A stretch of DNA of 36,228 bases from an uncultured Clostridium sp. (GCA_900543885.1 UQTA01000031.1:1-36228); one strand, 5' to 3'; numbered from the stretch's first letter, positions 23,894 to 31,865 are shown. Numbers and translations: made by a program. Notes: a model not told the origin generated them from the sequence alone.

Positions 23894-23912
23894 CACAACA
23901 GTTGGATCAGTC

Positions 23913-23947
23913 AATCTGCCTTTGTGGTATTCCACAAGGGCGGATTT
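23913..23947 (+). terminator. Hairpin after secY, weak terminator or attenuator
   Basis: AATCTGCCTTTGTGG (23913-23927) pairs almost perfectly with CCACAAGGGCGGATT (23932-23946) around TATT. Only a broken T stretch follows, so partial read-through into adk is likely. A TATAAT at 23983-23988 lacks a good -35 but could reinforce adk expression. Confidence 0.6.
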
Positions 23948-24014
23948 ATTGCGTTATAGGACTTTTTGATAGCCAGAGAACAGTATAATGAGTTTGAGAG
24001 GAGAAAAACTTTTC

Positions 24015-24659
24015 ATGAAAATCATCATGTTAGGAGCTCCGGGCGCAGGAAAAGGCACCCAGGCAAAGAAAATTGCAGCTAAATACAGTATTCCACACGT
24101 TTCCACCGGAGACATTTTCAGAGCAAATATCAAAAACGGGACTGAACTGGGTATGAAAGCCAAGTCCTTTATGGATGCAGGCGGCCTTGTACCAGATGAG
24201 ATCACCATTGGAATGCTGTTAGACCGTATCCATGAGGCAGACTGTGCAAACGGATATGTGCTGGATGGTTTCCCAAGAACGATCCCTCAGGCAGAAAGTC
24301 TTACAAAAGCTTTAAGCGAAAGAGGCGAAGCAGTTGATTATGCAGTAAACGTAGATGTACCAGATGAGAATATCATCAATCGTATGTCCGGACGCCGTGC
24401 ATGCTTAAACTGTGGAGCTACTTATCATATTGTTTATAATCCTTCTAAAAAAGAAGGAATCTGTGATACCTGTGGACAGCAGCTGGTATTAAGAGATGAT
24501 GATAAGCCTGAAACTGTAAAGAAGAGATTATCTGTGTATCATGACCAGACACAGCCTCTGATCGATTATTATAAGAACGAAGGCATTCTGGCAGAAGTAG
24601 ACGGAACAAAAGACATGGAAGAAGTATTCCAGGATATTGTTAAGATTTTAGGAGCATAA
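24015..24659 (+). CDS. adk: Adenylate kinase
   Basis: A 214-residue enzyme converting ATP plus AMP to 2 ADP. P-loop GAPGAGKGT (7-15), AMP-binding TGDIFR (31-36), and DGFPRT (84-89). The LID is the zinc form with C130, C133, C150 and C153. The start is ATG at 24015 after GAGAGGAG; an in-frame ATG at 23988 overlaps a TATAAT and would add nine residues not typical of the family. Confidence 0.97.
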   Translation: MKIIMLGAPGAGKGTQAKKIAAKYSIPHVSTGDIFRANIKNGTELGMKAKSFMDAGGLVPDEITIGMLLDRIHEADCANGYVLDGFPRTIPQAESLTKALSERGEAVDYAVNVDVPDENIINRMSGRRACLNCGATYHIVYNPSKKEGICDTCGQQLVLRDDDKPETVKKRLSVYHDQTQPLIDYYKNEGILAEVDGTKDMEEVFQDIVKILGA

Positions 24660-24661
24660 AA

Positions 24662-25408
24662 ATGGTTACGATCAAATCAGAACGGGAAATTGAATTAATG
24701 CGGGAAGCTGGTAAGATCCTTGCTAAGGTTCACGAAGAACTGGGCAAGGCAGTAAAACCGGGAATCTCCACCAAAGAGATCGACCGCATCTGTGAAGAGA
24801 TGATCCGCAGCTATGGCTGTATCCCATCATTCCTTGGTTACGAAGGATATCCGGCTTCTGTATGTATCTCCATTAATGATGAAGTGGTCCATGGGATTCC
24901 CAATAAGCACCGTTACTTAAATGAAGGTGACATCGTAAGCCTTGACACCGGAGTCATCTGGAAGGGATATCAGTCAGATGCAGCCAGAACTCATATGATC
25001 GGAGAGGTAACTCCTCAGGCCAGAAAGCTGGTTGAAGTAACACAGCAGAGCTTCTTTGAAGGAATAAAGTTTGCAAAAGCAGGCAATCATCTCAATGATA
25101 TCTCAGCAGCGATCCAGAAATATGCGGAAAGCTTCGGTTTTGGAGTTGTAAGAGACCTGGTTGGACATGGCATCGGAACAAATATGCATGAAGAACCGGA
25201 GATCCCCAACTTCGCACAGAAGAGAAAAGGTATCAAGCTGGCAGCCGGTATGACTCTGGCGATTGAGCCAATGATCACTGCAGGCCGTTATGATGTAGCA
25301 TGGATGGATGATGGCTGGACCGTTGTAACAGAAGATGGTTCCCTTGCCTCTCATTATGAGAACACCATCCTGATCACAGATGGAGATCCTGAGATCTTAT
25401 CTTTATAG
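24662..25408 (+). CDS. map: Methionine aminopeptidase, type I
   Basis: A 248-residue metalloenzyme removing N-terminal Met. Metal ligands are D95, D106, H169, E202 and E233; substrate-contacting H77 and H176 are also present. It lacks the N-terminal SH3-ligand zinc domain of longer forms. It starts two bases after the adk stop, with TTAGGAG inside adk as ribosome site. Confidence 0.97.
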   Translation: MVTIKSEREIELMREAGKILAKVHEELGKAVKPGISTKEIDRICEEMIRSYGCIPSFLGYEGYPASVCISINDEVVHGIPNKHRYLNEGDIVSLDTGVIWKGYQSDAARTHMIGEVTPQARKLVEVTQQSFFEGIKFAKAGNHLNDISAAIQKYAESFGFGVVRDLVGHGIGTNMHEEPEIPNFAQKRKGIKLAAGMTLAIEPMITAGRYDVAWMDDGWTVVTEDGSLASHYENTILITDGDPEILSL

Positions 25409-25438
25409 CACCCCATAAGCATTAGGAGGGAAAAGAAT

Positions 25439-25657
25439 ATGTCCAAAGCAGACGTAATTGAAATTGAAGGAACCGTAGTAGAGAAGCTGCCAAACGCAAT
25501 GTTCCAGGTTGAACTGGAAAATGGACATCAGGTTCTGGCACATATCAGCGGAAAACTCCGTATGAATTACATTCGTATTCTTCCAGGCGATAAAGTAACT
25601 CTGGAAATGTCCCCATATGACCTTTCCAAGGGAAGAATCATCTGGAGAGATAAATAA
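25439..25657 (+). CDS. infA: Translation initiation factor IF-1
   Basis: A 72-residue OB-fold factor occupying the 30S A site. MSKADVIEIEGTVVEKLPNA and the C-terminal SPYDLSKGRIIWRDK are diagnostic. TAGGAGGG precedes the ATG. Only 30 bp separate it from map, so the KOW-domain gene found here in many Clostridia is absent. Confidence 0.98.
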   Translation: MSKADVIEIEGTVVEKLPNAMFQVELENGHQVLAHISGKLRMNYIRILPGDKVTLEMSPYDLSKGRIIWRDK

Positions 25658-25689
25658 AAAATAAATTTGAAAATAGATCAAAAAAAGGC

Positions 25690-25718
25690 TTGCATTACCC
25701 AAAAATATTTGATATAAT
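25690..25718 (+). promoter_or_regulatory. Internal promoter before rpmJ
   Basis: TTGCAT (25690-25695), 17 bp, TATAAT (25713-25718), with an A tract just upstream. It would drive rpmJ-rpsM-rpsK-rpsD-rpoA-rplQ independently of the S10 promoter. Confidence 0.85.
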
Positions 25719-25758
25719 GCTTTAGCAACTTTGTTGGTCTATAGAAAGGAGAATTACT

Positions 25759-25872
25759 GTGAAGGTTAGATCATCCGTTAAGCCGATCTGCGAAAAGTGC
25801 AAGATCATTAAAAGAAAAGGCAGTATCAGAGTAATTTGCGAAAATCCAAAGCATAAACAGAGACAAGGTTAA
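25759..25872 (+). CDS. rpmJ: 50S ribosomal protein L36, zinc-binding type
   Basis: A 37-residue protein, MKVRSSVKPICEKCK at the start and PKHKQRQG at the end. The zinc ligands C11, C14, C27 and H32 are all present. The start is GTG at 25759, with GAAAGGAG upstream, as in many Firmicutes rpmJ genes. It lies between infA and rpsM as expected. Confidence 0.97.
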   Translation: MKVRSSVKPICEKCKIIKRKGSIRVICENPKHKQRQG

Positions 25873-25898
25873 TTATTTTTAGGAGGTGTACTACACAC

Positions 25899-26267
25899 AT
25901 GGCTCGTATTTCAGGTGTTGACTTACCAAGAGAAAAACGTGTTGAGATCGGTCTTACTTACATCTACGGAATTGGTAGAGCAAGCTCCAACCGCATCTTA
26001 GCAGAAGCTGGCGTAAACCCAGACACTCGTGTTAAGGATTTAACCGACGATGAGGTTAAAAAGCTGGCTAGCATCATCGCTGACACTCAGACTGTAGAAG
26101 GTGATCTTCGTAGAGAGATCGCAATGAACATCAAGAGACTTCAGGAAATTGGATGCTACAGAGGAATCCGTCATAGAAAGAGCCTGCCGGTTCGCGGACA
26201 GAAAACAAAGACCAACGCGAGAACCTGCAAGGGTCCAAGAAAAACGGTAGCAAATAAGAAGAAGTAA
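25899..26267 (+). CDS. rpsM: 30S ribosomal protein S13
   Basis: A 122-residue head protein contacting P-site tRNA and L5. MARISGVDLPREKRVEIGL and GIRHRKSLPVRGQKTKTNAR are diagnostic. AGGAGG precedes the ATG. Confidence 0.98.
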   Translation: MARISGVDLPREKRVEIGLTYIYGIGRASSNRILAEAGVNPDTRVKDLTDDEVKKLASIIADTQTVEGDLRREIAMNIKRLQEIGCYRGIRHRKSLPVRGQKTKTNARTCKGPRKTVANKKK

Positions 26268-26354
26268 TTTAGTAACATGGTAACCGAATTCGATTTGTAT
26301 GTTTTAAAAACAGGAGAGCGAATTCAAGTAAATGAGAAAGTAGGTTAGTTTAAA

Positions 26355-26759
26355 ATGGCTAAAAAAGTGTCCACTACAGCAAAAAAAGTGACAAAAAAGC
26401 GTGTAAAGAAAAACGTTGAACGCGGACAGGCACATATCCAGTCATCTTTTAATAACACAATCGTTACATTAACTGATGCGCAGGGTAACGCTTTATCATG
26501 GGCAAGTGCCGGTGGTCTGGGATTTAGAGGTTCAAGGAAATCTACTCCTTATGCAGCTCAGATGGCAGCAGAAACTGCTACAAAGGCAGCTCTTGTACAT
26601 GGCTTAAAGTCAGTAGACGTTATGGTTAAAGGACCTGGTTCAGGTCGTGAAGCAGCAATCCGTGCCCTTCAGGCATGTGGTCTGGAAGTAACCAGCATTA
26701 AGGATGTAACCCCAGTTCCACACAACGGATGCCGTCCACCAAAGCGTAGAAGAGTCTGA
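26355..26759 (+). CDS. rpsK: 30S ribosomal protein S11
   Basis: A 134-residue platform protein with GQAHIQSSFNNTIVTLTD and PVPHNGCRPPKRRRV. The ribosome site is unusually weak (GTAGG about 13 bases upstream) compared with its neighbours, and the 87-bp gap before it carries two GAATTC-centred segments. Confidence 0.97.
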   Translation: MAKKVSTTAKKVTKKRVKKNVERGQAHIQSSFNNTIVTLTDAQGNALSWASAGGLGFRGSRKSTPYAAQMAAETATKAALVHGLKSVDVMVKGPGSGREAAIRALQACGLEVTSIKDVTPVPHNGCRPPKRRRV

Positions 26760-26784
26760 TTGATTTAATTAGGAGGTAATTAAA

Positions 26785-27378
26785 GTGGCAGTAGATAGAG
26801 TTCCTGTTCTTAAAAGATGCAGATCCCTCGGTATGGATCCAATCTATTTAGGAATTGATAAAAAATCTAACAGAGAATCTAAAAGAGCAAACAAGAAGTT
26901 AAGTGAATATGGCCAGCAGTTAAGAGAAAAGCAGAAAGCTAAATTCATTTACGGTGTATTAGAGAAGCCTTTCCGTAACTACTACGCAAAAGCTTCCAAG
27001 ATGAATGGTATGGTTGGTACCAACCTGATGATCCTTCTTGAGTGCCGTCTGGACAACGTTCTGTTCCGTATGGGATTTGGACGTACACGTAAAGAAACCA
27101 GACAGATCGTTGATCACAAGCACGTTCTGGTTAATGGCAAGCAGGTAAACATCCCATCTTACCAGGTTAAGGCTGGCGATGTGATCGAGATCAAAGAGAA
27201 GTTCAAATCTGCTCAGAGATACAAAGATATTCTGGAAGTAACCGCTGGTCGTATGGTTCCTGCATGGCTGGAATCTGATCAGGAAAATCTGCGCGGTACC
27301 GTTAAGGAACTGCCAACCAGAGATGAAATTGATGTTCCAGTAAATGAGATGCTTATCGTCGAGTTGTACTCCAAATAA
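26785..27378 (+). CDS. rpsD: 30S ribosomal protein S4
   Basis: A 197-residue S4, a 16S assembly initiator. KLSEYGQQLREKQKAKFIYG and the S4 RNA-binding domain (RLDNVLFRMGFGRTRKETRQ) are clear. The N-terminal zinc knuckle of classic S4 is reduced to one cysteine (C12), the C-minus form. The start is GTG at 26785 after AGGAGG. Confidence 0.97.
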   Translation: MAVDRVPVLKRCRSLGMDPIYLGIDKKSNRESKRANKKLSEYGQQLREKQKAKFIYGVLEKPFRNYYAKASKMNGMVGTNLMILLECRLDNVLFRMGFGRTRKETRQIVDHKHVLVNGKQVNIPSYQVKAGDVIEIKEKFKSAQRYKDILEVTAGRMVPAWLESDQENLRGTVKELPTRDEIDVPVNEMLIVELYSK

Positions 27379-27401
27379 TCCATCAATATATGAAAGATTG
27401 A

Positions 27402-27437
27402 AAAGTATGCCTGTCTTATTTTGGACAGGTATACTTT
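27402..27437 (+). other. Strong hairpin between rpsD and rpoA
   Basis: AAAGTATGCCTGTC (27402-27415) pairs fully with GACAGGTATACTTT (27424-27437), with one G-U pair. GCTGG follows instead of a T run, so it may separate translation or mRNA stability of rpoA from the ribosomal genes rather than terminate. Confidence 0.6.
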
Positions 27438-27489
27438 GCTGGATTTAACCCTCGATATTTGATAGAAACCCAAAAAGGAGGGGCTATTA

Positions 27490-28452
27490 GTGTTCGATTT
27501 TGAAAAACCAAACATTGAAATCGCAGAGATTTCAGAAGACAAGAGATACGGCAAGTTTGTAGTTGAACCACTTGAAAGAGGTTACGGCACTACACTGGGC
27601 AATTCCCTGAGAAGAATCATGCTTTCTTCTTTACCCGGTGCCGCAGTGAGTCAGGTAAAAATCGATGGCGTTTTGCATGAATTCAGTTCTATTCCTGGAG
27701 TTAAGGAAGATGTGACTGAGATCATTATGAACATCAAAAGCTTAGCGATCAAGAACAACAGCGATACTGATGAACCAAAGGTTGCATACATTGAATTTGA
27801 AGGCGAAGGCGTGATTACAGCTGCTGATATTCAGGCAGATGCTGATATCGAGATCATGAATCCGGATCAGGTGATCGCTACTTTAAGCGGCGGCGCTGAC
27901 AGCAAGTTCTATATGGAACTTACTATCACCAAGGGCCGTGGATATGTAAGCGCTGATAAGAATAAGAATGCAGATCTTCCAATCGGTGTGATCGCAGTTG
28001 ATTCTATTTATACTCCAGTTGAGCGTGTAAATATGGCTGTTGCCAACACCCGTGTTGGACAGCAGACTGACTATGACAAGCTGACTCTGGAAATTTATAC
28101 CAACGGCACACTGGCTCCTGATGAAGCAGTCAGTCTTGCTGCTAAGGTATTAAGCGAGCATCTGAATCTTTTTATTGACCTTTCTGAAAATGCCAAGACC
28201 GCTGAGATCATGGTAGAAAAAGAGGACAATGAAAAAGAGAAAGTACTTGAGATGAACATCGACGAACTGGAGCTTTCTGTTCGTTCTTACAATTGTCTGA
28301 AGAGAGCCGGAATCAATACAGTAGAAGAGCTGTGCAACAGAACTTCTGAAGATATGATGAAGGTTCGTAACCTTGGCCGTAAGTCTTTAGAGGAAGTACT
28401 TGCCAAGTTAAAAGAATTAGGCTTACAGCTGAATCCAAGTGATGAGGCATAA
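27490..28452 (+). CDS. rpoA: RNA polymerase alpha subunit
   Basis: A 320-residue alpha subunit. The N-terminal dimerisation domain carries FVVEPLERGYGTTLGNSLRR, and the C-terminal domain that binds UP elements carries LSVRSYNCLKRAGINTVEEL and RNLGRKSLEEVLAKL. The start is GTG at 27490 after AAGGAGGGG. Confidence 0.98.
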   Translation: MFDFEKPNIEIAEISEDKRYGKFVVEPLERGYGTTLGNSLRRIMLSSLPGAAVSQVKIDGVLHEFSSIPGVKEDVTEIIMNIKSLAIKNNSDTDEPKVAYIEFEGEGVITAADIQADADIEIMNPDQVIATLSGGADSKFYMELTITKGRGYVSADKNKNADLPIGVIAVDSIYTPVERVNMAVANTRVGQQTDYDKLTLEIYTNGTLAPDEAVSLAAKVLSEHLNLFIDLSENAKTAEIMVEKEDNEKEKVLEMNIDELELSVRSYNCLKRAGINTVEELCNRTSEDMMKVRNLGRKSLEEVLAKLKELGLQLNPSDEA

Positions 28453-28504
28453 GCGTAAACATTGATGTTTTAACTGCGGGGAATCCCCCGTATGATAACC
28501 TTAG

Positions 28505-28614
28505 CCAGTAAGTCCAATGAAGCATGGCGCGGGTTGCCACTATAAAAAATATACAGGTGGGTAGAATGTGCCTCTACCAGTAAGTCCGATGATGCATGGA
28601 AAAGGTGCTCCACT
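28505..28614 (+). repeat. Tandem duplicated motif in the rpoA-rplQ spacer
   Basis: CCAGTAAGTCC..GCATGG occurs at 28505-28527 and 28577-28599, 21 of 23 bases identical, period 72. Each copy is followed by a looser GGT(T)GC-CCACT. A CGGGG/CCCCG hairpin (28476-28490) precedes them, and GGTAGA/TCTACC (about 28560-28578) lies between. The whole 180-nt gap is non-coding. Confidence 0.75.
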
Positions 28615-28632
28615 GATCAGGAGGAAAGAATA

Positions 28633-29169
28633 ATGGCAGGATATAGAAAATTAGGAAGAACATCCAATCAGAGAAAGGCTATGATCAGAAGCCAGGTAAC
28701 TGCACTGTTATATCATGGTCACATCAAAACAACTGAAACCAGAGCAAAAGAGATCCGCAAAGTTGCTGAGGGTCTGATCGCACTGGCAGTTAAGGAAAAA
28801 GATAACTTCGAAACTGTAAAGGTTACTGCTAAGGTTGCTCGTAAAGATGCAAACGGCAAGCGCGTTAAAGAAGTAGTAGACGGCAAGAAAGTAACTGTTT
28901 ACGATGAAGTTGAGAAAGAGATCAAGAAGGACAGCGTTTCCAGACTTCATGCAAGAAGACAGATGTTAAAGGTTCTTTACGGTGTAACTGAGGTTCCTGC
29001 TCAGGCAGCTGGTAAGAAGAACGGTACAAAGTCTGTTGACCTTGTAGCTAAGTTATTTGACGAAGTTGCTCCTAAGTACGTAAGCCGTAATGGTGGTTAC
29101 ACCAGAATCGTTAAGATCGGCCAGCGTAAGGGCGATGCAGCTATGGAAGTTCTGCTTGAATTAGTTTAA
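28633..29169 (+). CDS. rplQ: 50S ribosomal protein L17 with lineage-specific insertions
   Basis: A 178-residue L17, against about 115-130 in most bacteria. The ends are standard: MAGYRKLGRTSNQRKAM and NGGYTRIVKIGQRKGDAA. A charged insertion of about 50 residues (about 54-103, including KVARKDANGKRVKE) and a second of about 20 (about 117-137, AQAAGKKNG) interrupt the usual LITLAK-LHARRQ and YLxxK-LFDE junctions. Both are in frame with no sign of frameshift. It is the last gene of the superoperon, closed by a terminator. Confidence 0.95.
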   Translation: MAGYRKLGRTSNQRKAMIRSQVTALLYHGHIKTTETRAKEIRKVAEGLIALAVKEKDNFETVKVTAKVARKDANGKRVKEVVDGKKVTVYDEVEKEIKKDSVSRLHARRQMLKVLYGVTEVPAQAAGKKNGTKSVDLVAKLFDEVAPKYVSRNGGYTRIVKIGQRKGDAAMEVLLELV

Positions 29170-29204
29170 TCATTCATTATTAGATCGAATATAGTTATGC
29201 AGGC

Positions 29205-29244
29205 GACTGCAGGTACTGTTAAAGGTATCTGCAGTCTTTTTTTT
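29205..29244 (+). terminator. Intrinsic terminator of the ribosomal superoperon
   Basis: GACTGCAG (29205-29212) pairs perfectly with CTGCAGTC (29229-29236) and is followed by eight Ts. Confidence 0.95.
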
Positions 29245-29291
29245 CGTGAGTAATGTCATATTCTGTCAAGAGTTTGAAAGAATATCGTAAG

Positions 29292-29320
29292 TTGCTAAAA
29301 CCCATATCCTGCTTTATAAT
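29292..29320 (+). promoter_or_regulatory. Promoter of the second cell-wall-binding gene
   Basis: TTGCTA (29292-29297), 17 bp, TATAAT (29315-29320). The predicted start, about 29327, coincides with the left end of the large palindrome. Confidence 0.8.
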
Positions 29321-29328
29321 AAAGGTAA

Positions 29329-29493
29329 GATGTTCTCTCGGAAACTTTCATGCACCTGCTTTTGTGGCCGATTTTTCGCCAGTCGCATCCGAATTTCAGA
29401 GGCGGACGCAACGCCAATGCCTTAGAAATTTGGACACAACTGACAAAAAATCTTCTCACAAAATCAAGTACAGAAAGCTTCCGAGAGAACATC
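29329..29493 (+). repeat. 165-nt palindrome forming the whole 5' UTR
   Basis: The outermost 21 bases (29329-29349) match the reverse complement of 29473-29493 at 20 positions. Further in, in constant register, are TTTTGTG/CACAAAA (29360 and 29457), GATTTTT/AAAAATC (29370 and 29446) and AATTTC/GAAATT (29392 and 29425), up to a GGCG/CGCC tip (29401-29415). Overall the arms are about 75 nt with scattered mismatches. It ends eight bases before GGAGGAGG. Confidence 0.88.
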
Positions 29494-29517
29494 AAAAAAC
29501 GGAGGAGGATACAGCTT

Positions 29518-30786
29518 ATGTTGAAGTTTAAGAGGATGGCCTGTATGCTGCTGACTATGGGTATATTTATTACAGCATTTCCTGATCAGGCGCTGGCTTC
29601 GTCAGATTATCAGTATATTACTAATATTTCACTGAAGGTAGAGGTTGATGTTGATGCCGGGGATGAGATCAACAGCGGAGACAGTGTGGGAACATCAAAG
29701 GATGATTCTGGAACCAAGGTTTATACTACATCAGACAAATACAGAGTTGAGTCTGCAGAATGGACAAATAATAAAGATGTGTCTATTGGAGATACTCCAA
29801 AGATCACTGTCTGGCTGGAGCCGGATTCTTCTTCTGATTCTAAATATGAATATAGATTCCGCAGCAGCTACAGCTCAAGTAAAGTAAGTATTAATGGTGG
29901 TGAGTTTGTTTCTTCCAGTAAAAGTGGAAGCAATCTAAAAGTGGTTCTTCGTGTCAAAGGGGTAAAAGGCACTTATGAAGCACCTAAGGAAGCTGAGTGG
30001 GGCAGCGGAAAAGGAAAGGCAACCTGGAAAGCTCCAGATGATAAAACAGGTTATTATGATGTGATCTTATATAAAGGTTCCACTGTTATGAAGAAGCTAG
30101 AAGATTATAATGGAACCTCCTATAATTTCTATCCATATATGACAAAAAAAGGGGATTATACCTTTAAGGTACGCACAGTTCCCCATACTGATGAGCAGAA
30201 ACGCTATGGCAAGAAGAGTGAATGGACAGAATCTGACAGCAAGTATCTTGATGAAGATGAAGTATCGGATGGCTCTGGACAGGATAACAGTTCCAGTGGA
30301 AGCAGTGGCGGTGGTATTACTCCTGGAGGAGGAACTACAGACGTAGGCTGGAGACAGGAAAACAATGTCTGGTATTTTAAGTATCCGGATGGTAATTATA
30401 TAAAGAACAACTGGCTGCTGTGGAACAGCAAGTGGTATCTTTTTGATAACAACGGTAAGATGCTTACAGGCTGGCAGCAGAAAGATGGGCACTGGTACTA
30501 TTTTGATACCGGTTATGGCGGTATGAAGACAGGCTGGCTTAAAGAAGGAGATAAATGGTATTACTTAAATCCAAACCAGGGCGGTCCGGAAGGAGCAATG
30601 ATCTCTAACTGCTGGCTGACTATCAACGGAAAGACTTACTTTATCAACCAGTCCGGTGTGATGATGGAAGGCTGGTATCAGGTTTCTGGTAAATGGTATT
30701 ATTTCTATCCAGGAGATGGATCTAAGGCGGTAAGTACATCCATTAGTGGTTTTGTTGTAGATGCAGATGGTGTCTGGAACCATTAA
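29518..30786 (+). CDS. Secreted protein with C-terminal cell-wall-binding repeats
   Basis: 422 residues. It has a signal peptide MLKFKRMACMLL to QALA (about 1-27), a novel N-terminal region (28-160), and a beta-rich, fibronectin-III-like segment (about 155-245, WKAPDDKTGYYDVILYKG). A Ser/Gly linker (about 255-278, SSSGSSGGG) follows, then about six aromatic repeats (WYFKYPDGNY, WYLFDNNGKM, WYYFDTGYGG, WYYLNPNQGG, KTYFINQSGV, WYYFYPGDG) that bind cell-wall polymers. There is no catalytic motif, so it is a probable surface-binding protein. The start ATG at 29518 has GGAGGAGG nine bases upstream; the in-frame sequence from 29350 lies inside the 5' UTR palindrome and is not coding. Confidence 0.87.
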   Translation: MLKFKRMACMLLTMGIFITAFPDQALASSDYQYITNISLKVEVDVDAGDEINSGDSVGTSKDDSGTKVYTTSDKYRVESAEWTNNKDVSIGDTPKITVWLEPDSSSDSKYEYRFRSSYSSSKVSINGGEFVSSSKSGSNLKVVLRVKGVKGTYEAPKEAEWGSGKGKATWKAPDDKTGYYDVILYKGSTVMKKLEDYNGTSYNFYPYMTKKGDYTFKVRTVPHTDEQKRYGKKSEWTESDSKYLDEDEVSDGSGQDNSSSGSSGGGITPGGGTTDVGWRQENNVWYFKYPDGNYIKNNWLLWNSKWYLFDNNGKMLTGWQQKDGHWYYFDTGYGGMKTGWLKEGDKWYYLNPNQGGPEGAMISNCWLTINGKTYFINQSGVMMEGWYQVSGKWYYFYPGDGSKAVSTSISGFVVDADGVWNH

Positions 30787-30816
30787 GATTAAAAAAGTAA
30801 ATGATAACGTATATAC

Positions 30817-30846
30817 GAAAAAGCTGTCTGAAAAGGCGGCTTTTTC
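30817..30846 (+). terminator. Intrinsic terminator after the second cell-wall-binding gene
   Basis: GAAAAAGC (30817-30824) pairs with GCTTTTTC (30839-30846), with inner GC pairs and a T run. Confidence 0.85.
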
Positions 30847-30875
30847 TTGACTTATACTATGATATCATCTACAAT
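30847..30875 (+). promoter_or_regulatory. Promoter of the ecf operon
   Basis: TTGACT (30847-30852), 17 bp, TACAAT (30870-30875), immediately after the previous terminator. The leader is about 110 nt; TGACGA/TCGTCA pairing occurs in it. No known riboswitch core was recognised. Confidence 0.75.
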
Positions 30876-30992
30876 TGTGACGAGTTTACAATAAAAATAT
30901 CGTCAAGGGGATATACAGACGGTGGGTTTGCACGCAAGGATGTATAAACATTTGACTTTTTTTATAAACAATATTACCTTGAAAGGAACGTC

Positions 30993-31856
30993 ATGGGAAT
31001 TGTAAAAACAGCCAGGCTGGTCTATGAATATATAAGAAGAGATGAAGAAGAAAAAATAGAAGAAGTAAAACGTGCCATAGATGGTGTTGACCTGGATATA
31101 GAAAAGGGAAGTTTTGTGGCAGTGTTAGGACATAATGGTTCCGGAAAGTCTACCTTTGCGAAGCATATTAATGGACTGCTCCTTCCAACAGATGGAACGG
31201 TATGGGTAGGAGAAATGGATACAAAAGACGAGGAACACATCTGGGATGTGCGCAAAACAGCGGGAATGGTATTCCAGAATCCGGATAACCAGATCATTGG
31301 AAATATTGTAGAAGAAGATGTAGGTTTTGGACCGGAAAATATCGGTGTTGAGACCAAGGAGATCTGGAAACGGGTAGATGAAAGCTTAAAAGCAGTGGGA
31401 ATGACTGCGTATAGAAAACAATCTCCTAATAAGCTGTCTGGTGGCCAGAAACAGAGAGTTGCTATTGCCGGTGTTATGGCTATGCGGCCGCAGTGCATTA
31501 TTTTAGATGAACCGACGGCTATGTTAGACCCAACCGGACGAAAAGATGTAATACGTACGGTTCATGAGTTGAACAAAAAAGAAGGCATTACGGTTTTACT
31601 GATTACTCACTATATGGAGGAAGCCATTGACGCAGACCGTGTGATCGTAATGGATGACGGAAAAGTGATCATGGATGGAGTGCCAAAGGAGATCTTTTCC
31701 CGTGTAAAAGAATTAAAAGAACATGGGCTGGATGTGCCTCAGGCAACGGAACTTGCGTATGAGTTAAAGGAAGCAGGAATGCCTTTAACAGATGGGATCT
31801 TAAGCAGGGAAGAGCTGGCTGGACAGCTGATGGCTCTGTTTACAGATGAAAAGTAG
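30993..31856 (+). CDS. ecfA1: Energy-coupling factor transporter ATPase, EcfA1
   Basis: A 287-residue ABC ATPase powering group II ECF vitamin transporters. Walker A GHNGSGKS (46-53), Q-loop Q95 in FQNPDNQ, signature LSGGQ (148-152), Walker B CIILDEP (168-174), and switch His in LLITHYMEE. It pairs as a heterodimer with the next gene product and couples to interchangeable substrate subunits encoded elsewhere. AAAGGAAC precedes the ATG. Confidence 0.96.
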   Translation: MGIVKTARLVYEYIRRDEEEKIEEVKRAIDGVDLDIEKGSFVAVLGHNGSGKSTFAKHINGLLLPTDGTVWVGEMDTKDEEHIWDVRKTAGMVFQNPDNQIIGNIVEEDVGFGPENIGVETKEIWKRVDESLKAVGMTAYRKQSPNKLSGGQKQRVAIAGVMAMRPQCIILDEPTAMLDPTGRKDVIRTVHELNKKEGITVLLITHYMEEAIDADRVIVMDDGKVIMDGVPKEIFSRVKELKEHGLDVPQATELAYELKEAGMPLTDGILSREELAGQLMALFTDEK

Positions 31857-31865
31857 GAGAATAAG

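Noticed and set aside
23983..23988. Full promoter for adk
   Set aside because: TATAAT is present but no acceptable -35 lies 16-18 bp upstream, so it is only mentioned with the secY hairpin.
29329..29493. Retron msr-msd or group II intron as an explanation of the long inverted repeat
   Set aside because: No reverse transcriptase is nearby, and the repeat is a simple rod without intron domain features.
29350..29517. N-terminal extension of the second cell-wall-binding protein
   Set aside because: It would translate one arm of the 5' UTR palindrome and put the signal peptide internally; GGAGGAGG supports ATG 29518.
30876..30992. Riboswitch (TPP, cobalamin, FMN, folate) before the ecf genes
   Set aside because: None of the conserved cores of these aptamers was recognised, and the leader is short with little pairing.
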